DNA of 64,000 nt from JAJYVT01 sp035534455 (GTDB lineage: Bacteria > Actinomycetota > Acidimicrobiia > Acidimicrobiales > RAAP-2). This document shows positions 1-8,839 of this stretch, one piece after another. Under the pieces are notes generated by a model that was not told the origin of the DNA, did no database searches, and saw only the letters and a program-made list of their open reading frames with translations. The stretch spans positions 1 to 64,000 of the forward strand of contig DATLRV010000012.1 of NCBI GenBank assembly GCA_035534455.1, given 5' to 3'. Position numbers and translations under genes: made by a program. Position 1 is the first letter of the stretch, and every line of letters begins with the position of its first letter.

Positions 1-312
1 AACTGGCCACTTTGAAGAGTCCGTCAAGTCGCCGTTGGTGACCGCTTCACCAGTGGAGAAGCATTCGAGGCAAGGACCTTCGTCGTTCTGCAGCTGGAAC
101 AGTTCAAGTAGATGGGCCTGCTCGGTTGAGGCGGCCACGACCTGCAATGTTCCGCGCTGGTCGCCGAGGAGGATTCCTGCCGCACCGGCATCGAACAACT
201 CCACGCAACGGCTGGTCAACAAGGTGAGCAGCTCAATGACGTCAAACTCATCGACGAGTGAGTCGGCGAGCTGCACGAATGTCTGGGAAAGCAATGTCTT
301 GCTTATCGGCAT
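1..312 (-). CDS. GAF domain protein, GAF-ANTAR type (partial)
   Basis: This is the first 104 residues of a protein that runs off the left edge of the window. Its ATG is at 312, with AAGGG about 8 nt upstream. The visible part has an N-terminal helix followed by a GAF fold, including the segment NDEGPCLECFSTGEAV, which is typical of actinobacterial GAF-ANTAR regulators. By family knowledge the missing C-terminus should hold an ANTAR RNA-binding domain that acts as a transcription antiterminator. The gene at 1192 is a paralogue with the same GEGPC motif. The ANTAR part cannot be seen here, so only the GAF assignment is firm. Confidence 0.8.
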   Translation of the reverse strand, partial: MPISKTLLSQTFVQLADSLVDEFDVIELLTLLTSRCVELFDAGAAGILLGDQRGTLQVVAASTEQAHLLELFQLQNDEGPCLECFSTGEAVTNGDLTDSSKWPV

Positions 313-606
313 GATTAGCCCTTACTCCATTCTGGTAAAAGACTACCGGAACGATCGAGATGAAGTCGTCGATCAATGACCGACGAAGCGGTTTCAGCAA
401 TGGGTCCCCCACGGTTTACGAATGACTCCGCAAATCGGAACAAGTGCTTTGCCAACACTGACATTGCCTAGCTCAGAGCATTCCCGACGCTTGGTGAATT
501 TCCCTCCGATGAGACCCGGAGTTCTTTAGTACGTCGGCCAATCCGAAACAGGGTGACCGTTCCGCCGCGTGCGAAACATTCGCTTTGATAAATAGGTCAC
601 GCTCCA
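313..606. other. Intergenic region upstream of the partial GAF gene
   Basis: I see no convincing gene in this 294 bp stretch. It should carry the promoter of the leftward GAF gene. A short inverted repeat (GGTA, 6 nt, TACC) at 334-347 lies 22 bp upstream of that gene's ATG and could be a regulator site. The base composition is visibly less GC-rich than the rest of the window. Confidence 0.4.
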
Positions 607-972
607 TCAATCTCTATCTCGTCGAAGAATCGCCGAGATACGTTGACGCGAAACCTCGAAACGCTTCGCAACCGAGTTCGCGCTATCCCCCTCCTCGACT
701 AGGGAGGTGACAAGAGCGCGTCGCAAACGTGCACTTCCGAGGGTGAGGCGCTTGACGACGCGGTTCAAGAGTACGAGAGCTCGAGGCTGACCTGCTCCAC
801 CGATTGAATCCTGCAGCGGTACGCCCGCGACCCGGTCGTCGCGTATTCGGCCCAACTCAGAAAGTAGGTCCTCTTGGTCACTGACGTTCTCCTCGACGGC
901 GGTGGAAACATCATCGATTGCATCGACGACAGCATCGCCTTCCACCGGCTGGTCAAGATCGTCTGTATCCAA
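607..972 (-). CDS. Small HTH-domain protein, hypothetical
   Basis: This encodes 121 residues with two parts. The first 40 or so residues are strongly acidic (many D and E). The C-terminal 40 residues form a likely helix-turn-helix, SANSVAKRFEVSRQRISAI, followed by a basic end. It may bind DNA and could be a small regulator or a sigma-like or transposon-derived HTH. The start is taken as TTG at 972 because AGGGG lies 8 nt upstream and an in-frame TAG precedes it. It is transcribed toward the partial GAF gene. I do not recognise a specific family. Confidence 0.6.
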   Translation of the reverse strand: MDTDDLDQPVEGDAVVDAIDDVSTAVEENVSDQEDLLSELGRIRDDRVAGVPLQDSIGGAGQPRALVLLNRVVKRLTLGSARLRRALVTSLVEEGDSANSVAKRFEVSRQRISAILRRDRD

Positions 973-1191
973 GAGGTCGCCCCTGTCCCGCTAGATCGAT
1001 TTCGTATTACATCCTGAGAAGCAAATATGCAACCTGAGACCGATTGGCGCACATTTGCCAATGTACGTCAACGGGGGGTTGCGCTACGAACGAATGTGCG
1101 ATAAGCACGCGTAGCGACACAATCAGTGGGAGCGCACGCTGTGAACGCGGATCCCTTCTTTGACCATTGCCCCGTGCAAGGAACCGATGCA

Positions 1192-1908
1192 ATGACGAAC
1201 GACCGTCGTCAGAGCATCCTCAGTCGAATTGCCGAGAGCGACGATTCGTCCCCGGATCGGCTCTGCAAGCTATGCATGGACGTGACCGCGACGAGCGGCG
1301 TGGGGATCATGCTCAGGTCCGGCGACGTGAGACGTGGATCGTTCGGCACGACCGACGCAGTGAGTTCGTTCATCGAGGAGATGCAGTTCATGCTGGGCGA
1401 AGGACCTTGCATCGATGCCTACAACCTTGAGGCACCAATTGCAGAACCCAATCTCGCTGATATGACCGGTCGGTGGCTCGGCTTCACCCCTCCCGTATTA
1501 AAAGCAGGTGTGGGGGCGCTCTTCGCGTTCCCACTTCGAGTCGGTACTGAGCGTTTGGGCTCGCTCGATCTCTACCGTGACCACTCCGGCGCGCTGAGTG
1601 ATGACCAGCATGCCGACGCGCTCATCATGGCGGACGTCGTCTCCGAGGCGGTGCTCACGACGCAGGCCGCAGCACCCCCCGGCGAGCTGGCCCCTCAGCT
1701 CGACGCCGTGATCATTCCCCAAATCGTTGTCTACCAGGCAGTCGGGATGGTCTCGGCCCAGCTCGGAGTAAGTGTCGACGAATCCCTGATCCGATTGAAA
1801 GCCCACGCCTTTACGAATGATCGCTTGCTCACCGAACTTGCGCAAGACGTGGTTGCTCGGTGCTTGCGCTTCGATGGTGCGGGCGGAGCGCAGGATGTCA
1901 CTTCGTAA
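1192..1908 (+). CDS. GAF-ANTAR regulator
   Basis: This encodes 238 residues. A GAF sensor domain (about residues 20-155) contains GEGPC (69-73). An ANTAR domain (about 177-226) contains AVGMVSAQLGVSVDESL. ANTAR domains bind paired hairpins in nascent RNA and prevent termination, and the GAF part supplies signal input. The start at 1192 is preferred over GTG at 1126 because AAGGAA lies 8 nt upstream. It is an intact paralogue of the partial gene at the left edge, so two such regulators lie within 2 kb. No RNA target is evident in the window. Confidence 0.85.
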   Translation: MTNDRRQSILSRIAESDDSSPDRLCKLCMDVTATSGVGIMLRSGDVRRGSFGTTDAVSSFIEEMQFMLGEGPCIDAYNLEAPIAEPNLADMTGRWLGFTPPVLKAGVGALFAFPLRVGTERLGSLDLYRDHSGALSDDQHADALIMADVVSEAVLTTQAAAPPGELAPQLDAVIIPQIVVYQAVGMVSAQLGVSVDESLIRLKAHAFTNDRLLTELAQDVVARCLRFDGAGGAQDVTS

Positions 1909-2015
1909 TCCTGGCGAGGGAATCGTGGGCGTTACGCATCGCGATTTGCTAGTCCAATGACGGGCGTTCAGATGAACATGGGCGCGTGGCCGAGGTGCCG
2001 TTACACGGGGCACCC

Positions 2016-2290
2016 CTACCTGGAGGCGATCCCTGCCTCGACGAGCGTGGCAAGCGCCGCCCAGTGACGCGGATGCGGGACCGCCCTTCCCGCCCGCCAC
2101 TTGCTCGCCGCCGACGTCGAGACGCCGGTCGCCTTGGCGATGGCGGGCAGCGTGAGGGTCGCCAGCTGTGGGGCGATCACCTTCCGGTACCACTCTTCGT
2201 CAGCGGCCTGGGGCACCTCCCGATCGACAGGTGTCGCGATCTCATCGACGAAGCGTCGATGGTACGGGACACCGACGCTTGGTGACGTGG
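2016..2290 (-). pseudogene. Remnant of HTH protein with HPRHW motif
   Basis: An open frame from about 2290 down to the stop at 2016 ends in EEWYRKVIAPQL, an HTH (IAKATGVSTSAASKWRAGR) and VPHPRHWAALATLV. This resembles the C-terminal HTH tail of larger actinobacterial proteins that I know only by pattern and cannot name with certainty. No good start exists: the first GTG (2216) directly abuts GGGAG with no spacer, and the frame is open upstream without an ATG. I read it as the surviving 3' end of a decayed gene. A small functional HTH protein starting at 2216 is the alternative. Confidence 0.45.
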
Positions 2291-2464
2291 ACGCTGGTGG
2301 AGCCGGTTCTGGGTCTCACGCCGCTCCTTCGGTGACAAGCCCGGGTCTGCTTTCCGGCGGCTGTCACTGAAGTCTCGAGCGCCGCCGACGCAAAGGTCAC
2401 GTGCCGGGCGTACGATGGGAATGCCGCGACGGGCGCCCTCGCCCGCCGGGGGTAAGGGATGCAT

Positions 2465-2965
2465 ATGTGGATCGTCGCCGGAGTCTTGCTGGGACTGGTG
2501 GTCCTGGCCTCGTTGGTCGGCTATCACACCGGTCCGCACGCCCACGCCGTGGCCGGCGCCATCGGCGTCCTCGCCGCCGGGTGGCTCGTTCTGATGGCGA
2601 TCGACGGACGGTCGGCGCCGCTCGTGTGGGCGCTGTTCGGTGCCGACGTGGCGATCTCTGCGGGCCTGGGGGTCATGGCCTGGTCCGGGATGAAGAGCGC
2701 CGCCGTCCCCACGCGCCTCCTGGTGGGCCACGTCGAGGGGAAGGAGGGGGTCGCGGTGAGCGACCTGACCCCTGAGGGCGTGGTCCGTGTCCGTGGCGAG
2801 CAATGGTCGGCGGTTGCCGTCAACGGTCGGTTCCCCGCCGGGTCGCCGGTACAGGTGGTGCGGGCGGACGGCGTCCGCCTGGAGGTCTGGGGAGAGGTGG
2901 CGGACGATGAGCTCGGTGAAGGGCACTCCGGTGCCGACGTACGGAGCAAGGAGCGGTTCACATGA
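2465..2965 (+). CDS. NfeD-like membrane protein
   Basis: This encodes 166 residues. Two or three hydrophobic segments occupy the first 75 residues, followed by a soluble OB-fold domain (about 90-150) with GVAVSDLTPEGVVRV and VNGRFPAGSPVQVVRADG, the NfeD C-terminal signature. NfeD proteins pair with SPFH/slipin proteins in the membrane, and the next gene is a slipin that overlaps by 4 bp (ATGA), so the two are translationally coupled. The second ATG (2465) is chosen because the AAGGG Shine-Dalgarno at 2454-2458 abuts the first ATG (2459) too closely. Confidence 0.85.
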   Translation: MWIVAGVLLGLVVLASLVGYHTGPHAHAVAGAIGVLAAGWLVLMAIDGRSAPLVWALFGADVAISAGLGVMAWSGMKSAAVPTRLLVGHVEGKEGVAVSDLTPEGVVRVRGEQWSAVAVNGRFPAGSPVQVVRADGVRLEVWGEVADDELGEGHSGADVRSKERFT

Positions 2966-3981
2966 TCGTGGGTCTCGTCGTCGGATTGGTGGTCCTGCTC
3001 GGCCTGGTCGGGTTGGCGCTCTCGGTCAAGATCGTCCGCGAGTACCAGCGCATCGTGCTCTTCCGCCTCGGGCGGGCTATCGGCCTGCGCGGGCCGGGGT
3101 TGGTGCTCATCAATCCGGTGACCGACCGGACGTCGTGGGTCGACCTCCGCGAGCGCTTCTTGGAGATCCCCCACCAGACGGCGATCACCAAAGACAACGC
3201 CTCGATCTCCATCGACTTCATCATCTTCTACAAGGTGGTCGATCCCTCGATGTCGGTGCTGGAGGTGGAGAACTTCGCCAAGGCCGCGCAGAACGTGGCG
3301 GCCACCACGCTGCGCAGTGTGGTCGGGGACATGCCACTCGACGACGTGTTGTCCAAGCGGGAAGAGATGAACGCGTCGCTTCGGGTGCGCTTGGACGAGG
3401 TGACCGAGCGTTGGGGCGTGAAGGTGACCACCGTTGAGGTCCGCGAGATCAATCCGCCGACGGGCGTCCTCGACGCCATGACGCGCCAGATGTCCGCCGA
3501 GCGCACCCGTCGGGCGGTGATCACCGAGGCGCAGGGCAACAAGCAGTCATCCATCACCCTCGCCGAAGGCACGAAGCAGGCGGTCATCCTCGGGGCCGAG
3601 GGCGAGCGGCAGGCGGCCATCCTCCGGGCCGAGGGGCTGGCGGCCGGTCTCGACACGATCTTCGCCGTAGGTCGGGGCCTCGACCGTAACACGATGCAGC
3701 TCCAATACCTTGAGGTGCTCAAGCAGGTGGGCGCCTCGCCGTCGACCAAGATCGTCGTGCCGATGGACCTCTTGGGTGGGCTGATGAATGGCCTGAACGG
3801 TGCCATGCCTGCGGCGCTCAACGGTGCCGAGTCCAACGACACCAACGGCAACGCACCCAACAGCATGGCCACCAACGGTGCGGCGTCGAGCTTGGCGCCG
3901 GCGGGGGCCGAAAACGGTTCGGCATCCGATCCCACCGACTCGGCCGGGGCCGAACAGGAGGAAGCGCCAGACCCTGACTGA
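2962..3981 (+). CDS. SPFH/slipin (stomatin-like) protein
   Basis: This encodes 339 residues. An N-terminal transmembrane helix (about 1-22) leads into a SPFH domain (about 25-200) with VREYQRIVLFRLGRAIGLRG, LREINPP-like and AERTRRAVITEAQG segments, and then an alanine- and glutamate-rich coiled coil. The last 70 residues are low complexity (N, A and S repeats). Slipins scaffold membrane microdomains and regulate partner proteases. The ATG overlaps the nfeD stop (ATGA), so the pair forms one operon. The start is unambiguous because of this overlap. Confidence 0.9.
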   Translation: MIVGLVVGLVVLLGLVGLALSVKIVREYQRIVLFRLGRAIGLRGPGLVLINPVTDRTSWVDLRERFLEIPHQTAITKDNASISIDFIIFYKVVDPSMSVLEVENFAKAAQNVAATTLRSVVGDMPLDDVLSKREEMNASLRVRLDEVTERWGVKVTTVEVREINPPTGVLDAMTRQMSAERTRRAVITEAQGNKQSSITLAEGTKQAVILGAEGERQAAILRAEGLAAGLDTIFAVGRGLDRNTMQLQYLEVLKQVGASPSTKIVVPMDLLGGLMNGLNGAMPAALNGAESNDTNGNAPNSMATNGAASSLAPAGAENGSASDPTDSAGAEQEEAPDPD

Positions 3982-4648
3982 CGGCGGGCGTGACTCGAGC
4001 ACAGTCCCCAGAAGATCGGGGATCCCGGGCCTGCCGGGCCAATCGTCGACCTGTAGGCGAAAGGCCATCTGCCGGTGAAGTGGTCCCTCCGTCGCCGAGC
4101 GATCCATTTCGTCGGCGGACCGTCCCGACGGACCCCACGGGACAAGCCGCGTCTGCTGCAGATCTGCAAGTACGACGTGATCTCGGAAATGGCGAACTCG
4201 GCGACGGCTGACAGCGCCGCCGGAAGATCGCCGGTGCGAGGTCGGCGCCGATTGACGCCTCGGCGAACGCGCCGACCGCGAGGGGCTTGGGGAGCAATAC
4301 GAATTGCCGCCAACGAGGACGGATCGTGAAGTGACGTCGCCGGGGAACTGGCTGGACTCCGTCGACTCGGCGTTCGAGCCGGAGGCGGGGACGATTCTCG
4401 ATCTCGTAAAGACCCTCTCATTTGTCGCTGGTGGGGCGAACAGTCGGCAGCGACGCCCCAAGGCCTCAGACCGAATGCCCTGACCCGAGCCGCGTCGTCG
4501 GGACGGTCACTCGACTACTCTCCGTTGGCTCGGGCACTCACAGCCAGACGCCCGGCCCCGGGCGACCACGATCTGCTGACGGCACACGACAGACCGTCGA
4601 TCAGGCCGAGGTGGAGGGGGGCAGGGTGCAGGCGGAGGGAGGTAGGCA
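3982..4648. other. 667 bp without a convincing gene
   Basis: No open frame here has recognisable family features or a good ribosome binding site. A possible 50-residue peptide (GTG 4331 to TGA 4483, containing GNWLDSVDSAFEPEAG) has plausible composition but no Shine-Dalgarno and is not called. The stretch separates the nfeD-slipin operon from the UBP zinc-finger operon and should include that operon's promoter. Confidence 0.4.
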
Positions 4649-4948
4649 ATGCCCCGGACCTGTCGTCATCTCGACACCGTCGCCACCCATGTCGCGCCGT
4701 CGAGCGACGGCTGCGAGGACTGTCTTCGCATGGGCGCGAGTTGGGTGCACCTGCGTCTGTGCATGCATTGCGGGCACGTGGGATGTTGCGACGACTCACC
4801 CAACCGTCATGCCACCTCGCACTGGCAGGCACACTCCGACCATCCGGTCATCCGGTCGTACGAACCCGGCGAGGACTGGTGGTGGTGCTATGCCGACGGA
4901 CTCTTCTTCGAGGTCCAGGGGGCGGCACCCGCCCCGTCGCACCCGTGA
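4649..4948 (+). CDS. UBP-type zinc finger protein
   Basis: This encodes 99 residues that are almost entirely a zf-UBP domain: CRHLD near the N-terminus, CEDCLRMG, WVHLRLCMHCGHVGCCDDSP and HWQAHSDHPVIRSYEPGEDWWWCY. The ordered Cys and His residues match the three-zinc UBP fold that in eukaryotes binds ubiquitin C-termini. In actinobacteria the ligand is unknown. The stop overlaps the GTG of the next gene (GTGA), indicating a two-gene operon with the DUF5996 protein. Confidence 0.9.
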   Translation: MPRTCRHLDTVATHVAPSSDGCEDCLRMGASWVHLRLCMHCGHVGCCDDSPNRHATSHWQAHSDHPVIRSYEPGEDWWWCYADGLFFEVQGAAPAPSHP

Positions 4949-5889
4949 CCGACGAGGCCGTGACGCGGGCCGTGCCCCGTTGGCCGGCGCTCGACTACGA
5001 GGAGTGGCGGGCCACCTGCGACACTCTCCACGCGCATACCCAGGTGCTGGGCAAGTTGGCGACGGCGCTGGTACCGCCGGAGCCACAGCTGCAGCACGCG
5101 GCGTTGCGCCTCACGGCCCGGGGATGGGAGACCCCGCCCCTGCCCGCGCCCCGCACAAGTGGGGCGCTGGTCGTGGCACTCGACCTGCACGCGCACGAGA
5201 CCCTGGTCGAGCACAGTGACGGCCGTCGACGGCACGTGGCGCTCACGCCGGACCGCTCGGTCGGGGCCGTCACCCGCGACGTGTTGGCCGCCGTCGCGGA
5301 TCTCATCGGGCCGGTGCCGTTCAACCCCGCTCCCCAAGAGACCCCGTGGTCGGTTCCGCTCGACCAGGACGACGCGCACAGTGCGTATGACCCGGCCCAG
5401 GTCGCGACCTATCTGTCCGCAGCCACGTCTGCCGCCCGGGTCCTGGCGGAGCTCCGCGCTCCCTACCGGGGGCGGTCGACGCCGGTGAACGCCTGGTGGG
5501 GTTCGTTCGACTTGGCCGTCACCCTCTTTTCCGGCCGTCCGGCGGAGCCGCCGGGCCTGGGATTCATCACGCGCAACGCCACGGACGCCCAAGAGCTGGC
5601 CGTCGGCTGGTGGCCAGGTGACGGCCGACATCCTCGCGCCGCGTTCTATGCCTATGCCCACCCCGCGCCGCGCGGCTACGAGCGCGGCGAGCTGCAGCCA
5701 GCGGCCGCCCACTGGGACGGCGAGCTCGGCGAATTCATCCTCGAGTGGGACGACGCGCGCGCCGCGCCCGATCCCCATCGGGATGCTCTGGCGTTTGCCC
5801 GTTCCGTCGTACGCCACGGATGCTTGGTGTGCGACTGGGACCCTGTGCTGGCTGCGAGCCTCGACGGAACACCTCCGCCCGTCACCTGA
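4945..5889 (+). CDS. DUF5996 family protein
   Basis: This encodes 314 residues. It matches the DUF5996 pattern I know: EWRATCDTLHAHTQVLGK near the start, a beta-rich middle, VNAWWGSFDLAVTLFSGR, and HPRAAFYAYAHPAPRGYE followed by AHWDGELGEFILEWDD. The function of the family is unknown. The GTG start at 4945 overlaps the upstream UBP stop, fixing the start. The open frame extends upstream to 4525, but that portion is out of character and overlaps the UBP gene. Confidence 0.85.
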   Translation: MTDEAVTRAVPRWPALDYEEWRATCDTLHAHTQVLGKLATALVPPEPQLQHAALRLTARGWETPPLPAPRTSGALVVALDLHAHETLVEHSDGRRRHVALTPDRSVGAVTRDVLAAVADLIGPVPFNPAPQETPWSVPLDQDDAHSAYDPAQVATYLSAATSAARVLAELRAPYRGRSTPVNAWWGSFDLAVTLFSGRPAEPPGLGFITRNATDAQELAVGWWPGDGRHPRAAFYAYAHPAPRGYERGELQPAAAHWDGELGEFILEWDDARAAPDPHRDALAFARSVVRHGCLVCDWDPVLAASLDGTPPPVT

Positions 5890-5982
5890 CCGCTCATGGA
5901 GTGCGCGCGCCACTGGGCCGCAGCGCATCAGCGCCGTGTCGCTGCCGGCATGCGCCCACCCCGGCGTGGCTACGGTTGCCGG

Positions 5983-6489
5983 GTGCCGCAGCTTCAGCGA
6001 CTCCGACACGACCATGCGCCGCAGGTGCTGGCGTTCGAGCTCGCCAACCGCACGTACTTCGCTACCTTCGTCTCTGACAGAGGAGATGACTTCTTCGCCG
6101 AGTTCACAGAACGCCTCGCCCAACGGGTCGCCGAGCAGGAAAAGGGGTCTTGTGCCTTCTACGTGCTCGTGGACGACGACGGATCGGTGCTCGGAAGGTT
6201 CAACCTCGTCGACATCGGCGGAGGCGTCGCCGAGCTCGGTTACCGCGTTGCAGAGCGCGTCGCCGGACGAGGCGTGGCGACCGCGGGGGTCGTAGAGATG
6301 TGCCGTGTGGCGTCGCAGACCGGCGTGCACACGTTGCGCGCGCGGGTCGCGCTCGAGAACGTCGCCTCCCAGAGGGTCTTGGTCAAGGCGGGTTTCGCTC
6401 CGGCGGGTGTGGCAAAGGTCGCCGGCCGGGTCGGCATGTGGTACGAGCTACCGCTGACGCGGCGCTCGACGTCGCGCCCGTCCACGTAG
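5983..6489 (+). CDS. GNAT family N-acetyltransferase
   Basis: This encodes about 168 residues of a RimJ/RimL-like GNAT fold: FELANRTYFATFV near the start, a central beta hairpin (VLGRFNLVDIGGGVAELGYRV), the acetyl-CoA loop ERVAGRGVATAGV, and ARVALENVASQRVLVKAGF, the typical neighbouring-strand motif. It probably acetylates protein N-termini or small amines, and the substrate is not predictable. GTG at 5983 is chosen by similarity to family N-termini. An upstream ATG (5896) would add a basic stretch unlike the family. No clear Shine-Dalgarno was found. Confidence 0.8.
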   Translation: MPQLQRLRHDHAPQVLAFELANRTYFATFVSDRGDDFFAEFTERLAQRVAEQEKGSCAFYVLVDDDGSVLGRFNLVDIGGGVAELGYRVAERVAGRGVATAGVVEMCRVASQTGVHTLRARVALENVASQRVLVKAGFAPAGVAKVAGRVGMWYELPLTRRSTSRPST

Positions 6490-6501
6490 GCGGCGGCCCG
6501 C

Positions 6502-7401
6502 CTATTGGCTGGTGACCATCCCCCAGGCGTTGGCCAGCGCCTGGCTCACCGCGGCGGCGAGGAGATCGGCGCCCGCGGGCATCAGGTGGACGCCGTCGGG
6601 GGTCCGGACCTGCAGCTGTAGGCCTGTCGGTCCGGCCGCGTCGACAGCGAAGGTCCCGTCGGGTGCGAGAGCGGCATCCGAGCTCAGGTACGCCGCGTCT
6701 CCGGGATGCCGCGAGACGACGGCCTGCGCGATCCCGTCGAGACGGGCCATGCCGGCGCTGATGAATGGATCCTGCATCGCCGGCTCTCCGACCCACAACA
6801 CCTTCGATCCGGCTCGGATCGACGCGGTGACGATCGATGTGACCCGCGCCGCGTACGCAGCGTTCCATGCCGGCGTCCCGTCTCCGAGGACAGTCGATCC
6901 TGTCACCATGGACTGCAGATCGTTCGCACCGAGGAGGACGATCACGACCTGGGGGTGGGTACTCGCTAGGAGGCCCGGAAGCGCCCCGGGCCAATCGAAG
7001 TAGGCGGCGTTGGTGAGGCCGGTGTCGGTGCGTGCCGCCATGGTCAGCTGCACCTTCGTCGACGGCCAGTTGTGCTCCATCGCGACCCCGAGGTCGACAC
7101 CGAGGGAGTCGCCGATCTCGAGTACCCGAAGCGGGCCTGCGGTCGTCGTGGTCGTCGGGGGTGCGGTCCGCGTTGTCACCGCCCCGGGCGATGTCGTGCG
7201 GCCGCCCTGCGGAGGGAGCGTCGTCGCCGGCGGCGTGGACCTCGGCAGGGAGGACCGCGCCGGTGCAGGGTGTGCGGAGAGAAGCTGCCAAGCGAGGACG
7301 CTCGCCGCGGCCATGGCCAACGCGAGCAGCGCGACCGCCACCCGTAGGGCCGGGCCCCCATGCGCTGGAGGCGATCCGTCGCGCGTCGTGTGGCTGCCCA
7401 T
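6502..7401 (-). CDS. SGNH-hydrolase, membrane-anchored
   Basis: This encodes 299 residues. After a short cytoplasmic tail there is one transmembrane helix (about 20-42), a Pro/Thr/Ser linker (to about 88), and an SGNH esterase domain. The domain has VLEIGDSLGVDLG (nucleophile Ser99), LLGANDLQ (block III, about 157-163) and PDGVHLMP near the C-terminus (catalytic Asp and His). Extracellular SGNH hydrolases of this type act on acyl or acetyl groups of envelope polymers. The linker and helix place it outside the membrane. It is convergent with the GNAT gene and divergent from the oxidase gene. Confidence 0.85.
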   Translation of the reverse strand: MGSHTTRDGSPPAHGGPALRVAVALLALAMAAASVLAWQLLSAHPAPARSSLPRSTPPATTLPPQGGRTTSPGAVTTRTAPPTTTTTAGPLRVLEIGDSLGVDLGVAMEHNWPSTKVQLTMAARTDTGLTNAAYFDWPGALPGLLASTHPQVVIVLLGANDLQSMVTGSTVLGDGTPAWNAAYAARVTSIVTASIRAGSKVLWVGEPAMQDPFISAGMARLDGIAQAVVSRHPGDAAYLSSDAALAPDGTFAVDAAGPTGLQLQVRTPDGVHLMPAGADLLAAAVSQALANAWGMVTSQ

Positions 7402-7583
7402 GGGTCCCCCTGCCCACCGGGTGCGTCCGAGATCTCACCCGCACTCCGGATCGTCGCGACACGATTGTAAGCAATGCCACACCCAGAGTCTTCGTCGGGG
7501 TGCGCCGGCTGCGGGCGAGTTCTTCGAGCGCGCACGCGTCTCACTCGACGAGCCGGGGTCGCAGCGGCTTCTACGCTTGGACG

Positions 7584-8750
7584 GTGGGAGAGAGCGCCGC
7601 CTCCGCCACCGGGTATCCCCATCGCGTCCTCGTGGTCGGCCTCGGGGGAATGGGCAGTTCGGCCGCCGCCGAGCTCGCACGCCGCGGTCGGTCGGTGCTC
7701 GGGTTCGACCGCTATGCCCCGGTGCACGACCGCGGGTCGAGCCATGGCAAGATCCGCTTGATCCGTCAGGCATATTTCGAAGACCCCGCGTACGTGCCGA
7801 TGCTGTTCCGGGCCTACGAACGGTGGCGGGACCTCGAGTCGCTCACGGGGCGTGATCTGCTCCGCGAGACCGGTGGGCTCATGATCGGCCCGCCCGCGTC
7901 ACGGACGGTGGTGGGCAGCAGGACGAGCGCAGAGCAGTGGGGGATCGCGCACGAGTTGCTGAGTCCCGGCGACGTGGCCCGGCGCTGGCCGACCTTCACC
8001 TTGGCCCGAGACGACGTCGCGCTGTACGAGCGGCACGCGGGATTCGTCGCGCCGGAGGCGACGGTCGATGCCCAGCTCGAGCTCGCGCGGGGGTCGGGGG
8101 CCGAGCTGCACTTCGAAGAGCCGGTCCTCGGTTGGACCGTCGAGGCCGCAGGCGTGGAGGTGACGACCGCCGGGGGCCGCTATCGGGGGAGCCATCTCGT
8201 CGTCGCCGCAGGAGCGTGGGCACCCCGGCTCCTCGAGGAGCTCGGCCTGCCCCTCGCCGTCGAACGTCACGTGCAGTTCTGGCTCGAGCCGAAGGACCGG
8301 ATCGAACGGTATCTGCCGACTCGCCACCCCGTGTTCGTCTGGGAGGACAGCTTGGGCACCCAGGCCTACGGGTTTCCGGCGACCGACGGGCAGGCTCGGA
8401 GCGTCAAGGTGGCACTCTTCCGAGATGGCACGCCGGCGGATCCCGGCACGCTCCAACGACGCGTGGCACCGGTGGAAGCCGAGCGGTTGCTGGCCTTCCT
8501 CGCGTCCAGGATTCCGGGGCTCGGGCCCAAGGTGCACGATGCCGTACCGTGCATGTACACGACGAGTCCCGACATGCACTTCGTGCTCGGCTTCGCTCCG
8601 GGTGAGCCGAGGGTCGTCGTGTGCTCACCATGCTCGGGCCACGGCTTCAAGTTCGTCCCCGTCATCGGGGAGATCGTGGCAGACCTCGTCGAGAACGGCG
8701 CCAGCCGGTTCGACCTGTCGCTCTTCGATCCGTCACGCTTCGCACCGTGA
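7584..8750 (+). CDS. N-methyl-amino-acid (sarcosine/tryptophan) oxidase, FAD-dependent
   Basis: This encodes 388 residues of the monomeric sarcosine oxidase/MTOX family. The N-terminal Rossmann motif VGLGGMG (18-24) binds FAD. SHGKIRLIRQAYFEDP follows the family pattern. PCMYTTSPDMHF contains Cys323, the equivalent of the covalent flavin cysteine, and the C-terminus has PCSGHGFKFVP. It oxidatively demethylates secondary amino acids, giving formaldehyde and hydrogen peroxide. The GTG at 7584 matches family length, and the longer in-frame extension upstream is rejected. It stands alone here. Confidence 0.88.
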   Translation: MGESAASATGYPHRVLVVGLGGMGSSAAAELARRGRSVLGFDRYAPVHDRGSSHGKIRLIRQAYFEDPAYVPMLFRAYERWRDLESLTGRDLLRETGGLMIGPPASRTVVGSRTSAEQWGIAHELLSPGDVARRWPTFTLARDDVALYERHAGFVAPEATVDAQLELARGSGAELHFEEPVLGWTVEAAGVEVTTAGGRYRGSHLVVAAGAWAPRLLEELGLPLAVERHVQFWLEPKDRIERYLPTRHPVFVWEDSLGTQAYGFPATDGQARSVKVALFRDGTPADPGTLQRRVAPVEAERLLAFLASRIPGLGPKVHDAVPCMYTTSPDMHFVLGFAPGEPRVVVCSPCSGHGFKFVPVIGEIVADLVENGASRFDLSLFDPSRFAP

Positions 8751-8839
8751 GCGGACGCGGTGACGCGCAAGGACCGCGTCACCGCATGCGCGGCGTGGTG
8801 GGCGGTCGGACGGCCCGGCTCTTCATGCGACGCGTCGGA

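Noticed and set aside
4331..4483. 50-residue small frame GTG 4331 to TGA 4483
   Set aside because: The composition is plausible, but there is no ribosome binding site and no similarity that I recognise. It is noted within the non-coding stretch.
4888..6330. 480-residue minus-strand frame across the DUF5996 and GNAT genes
   Set aside because: It is antisense to two recognised genes. It carries no motif and no Shine-Dalgarno.
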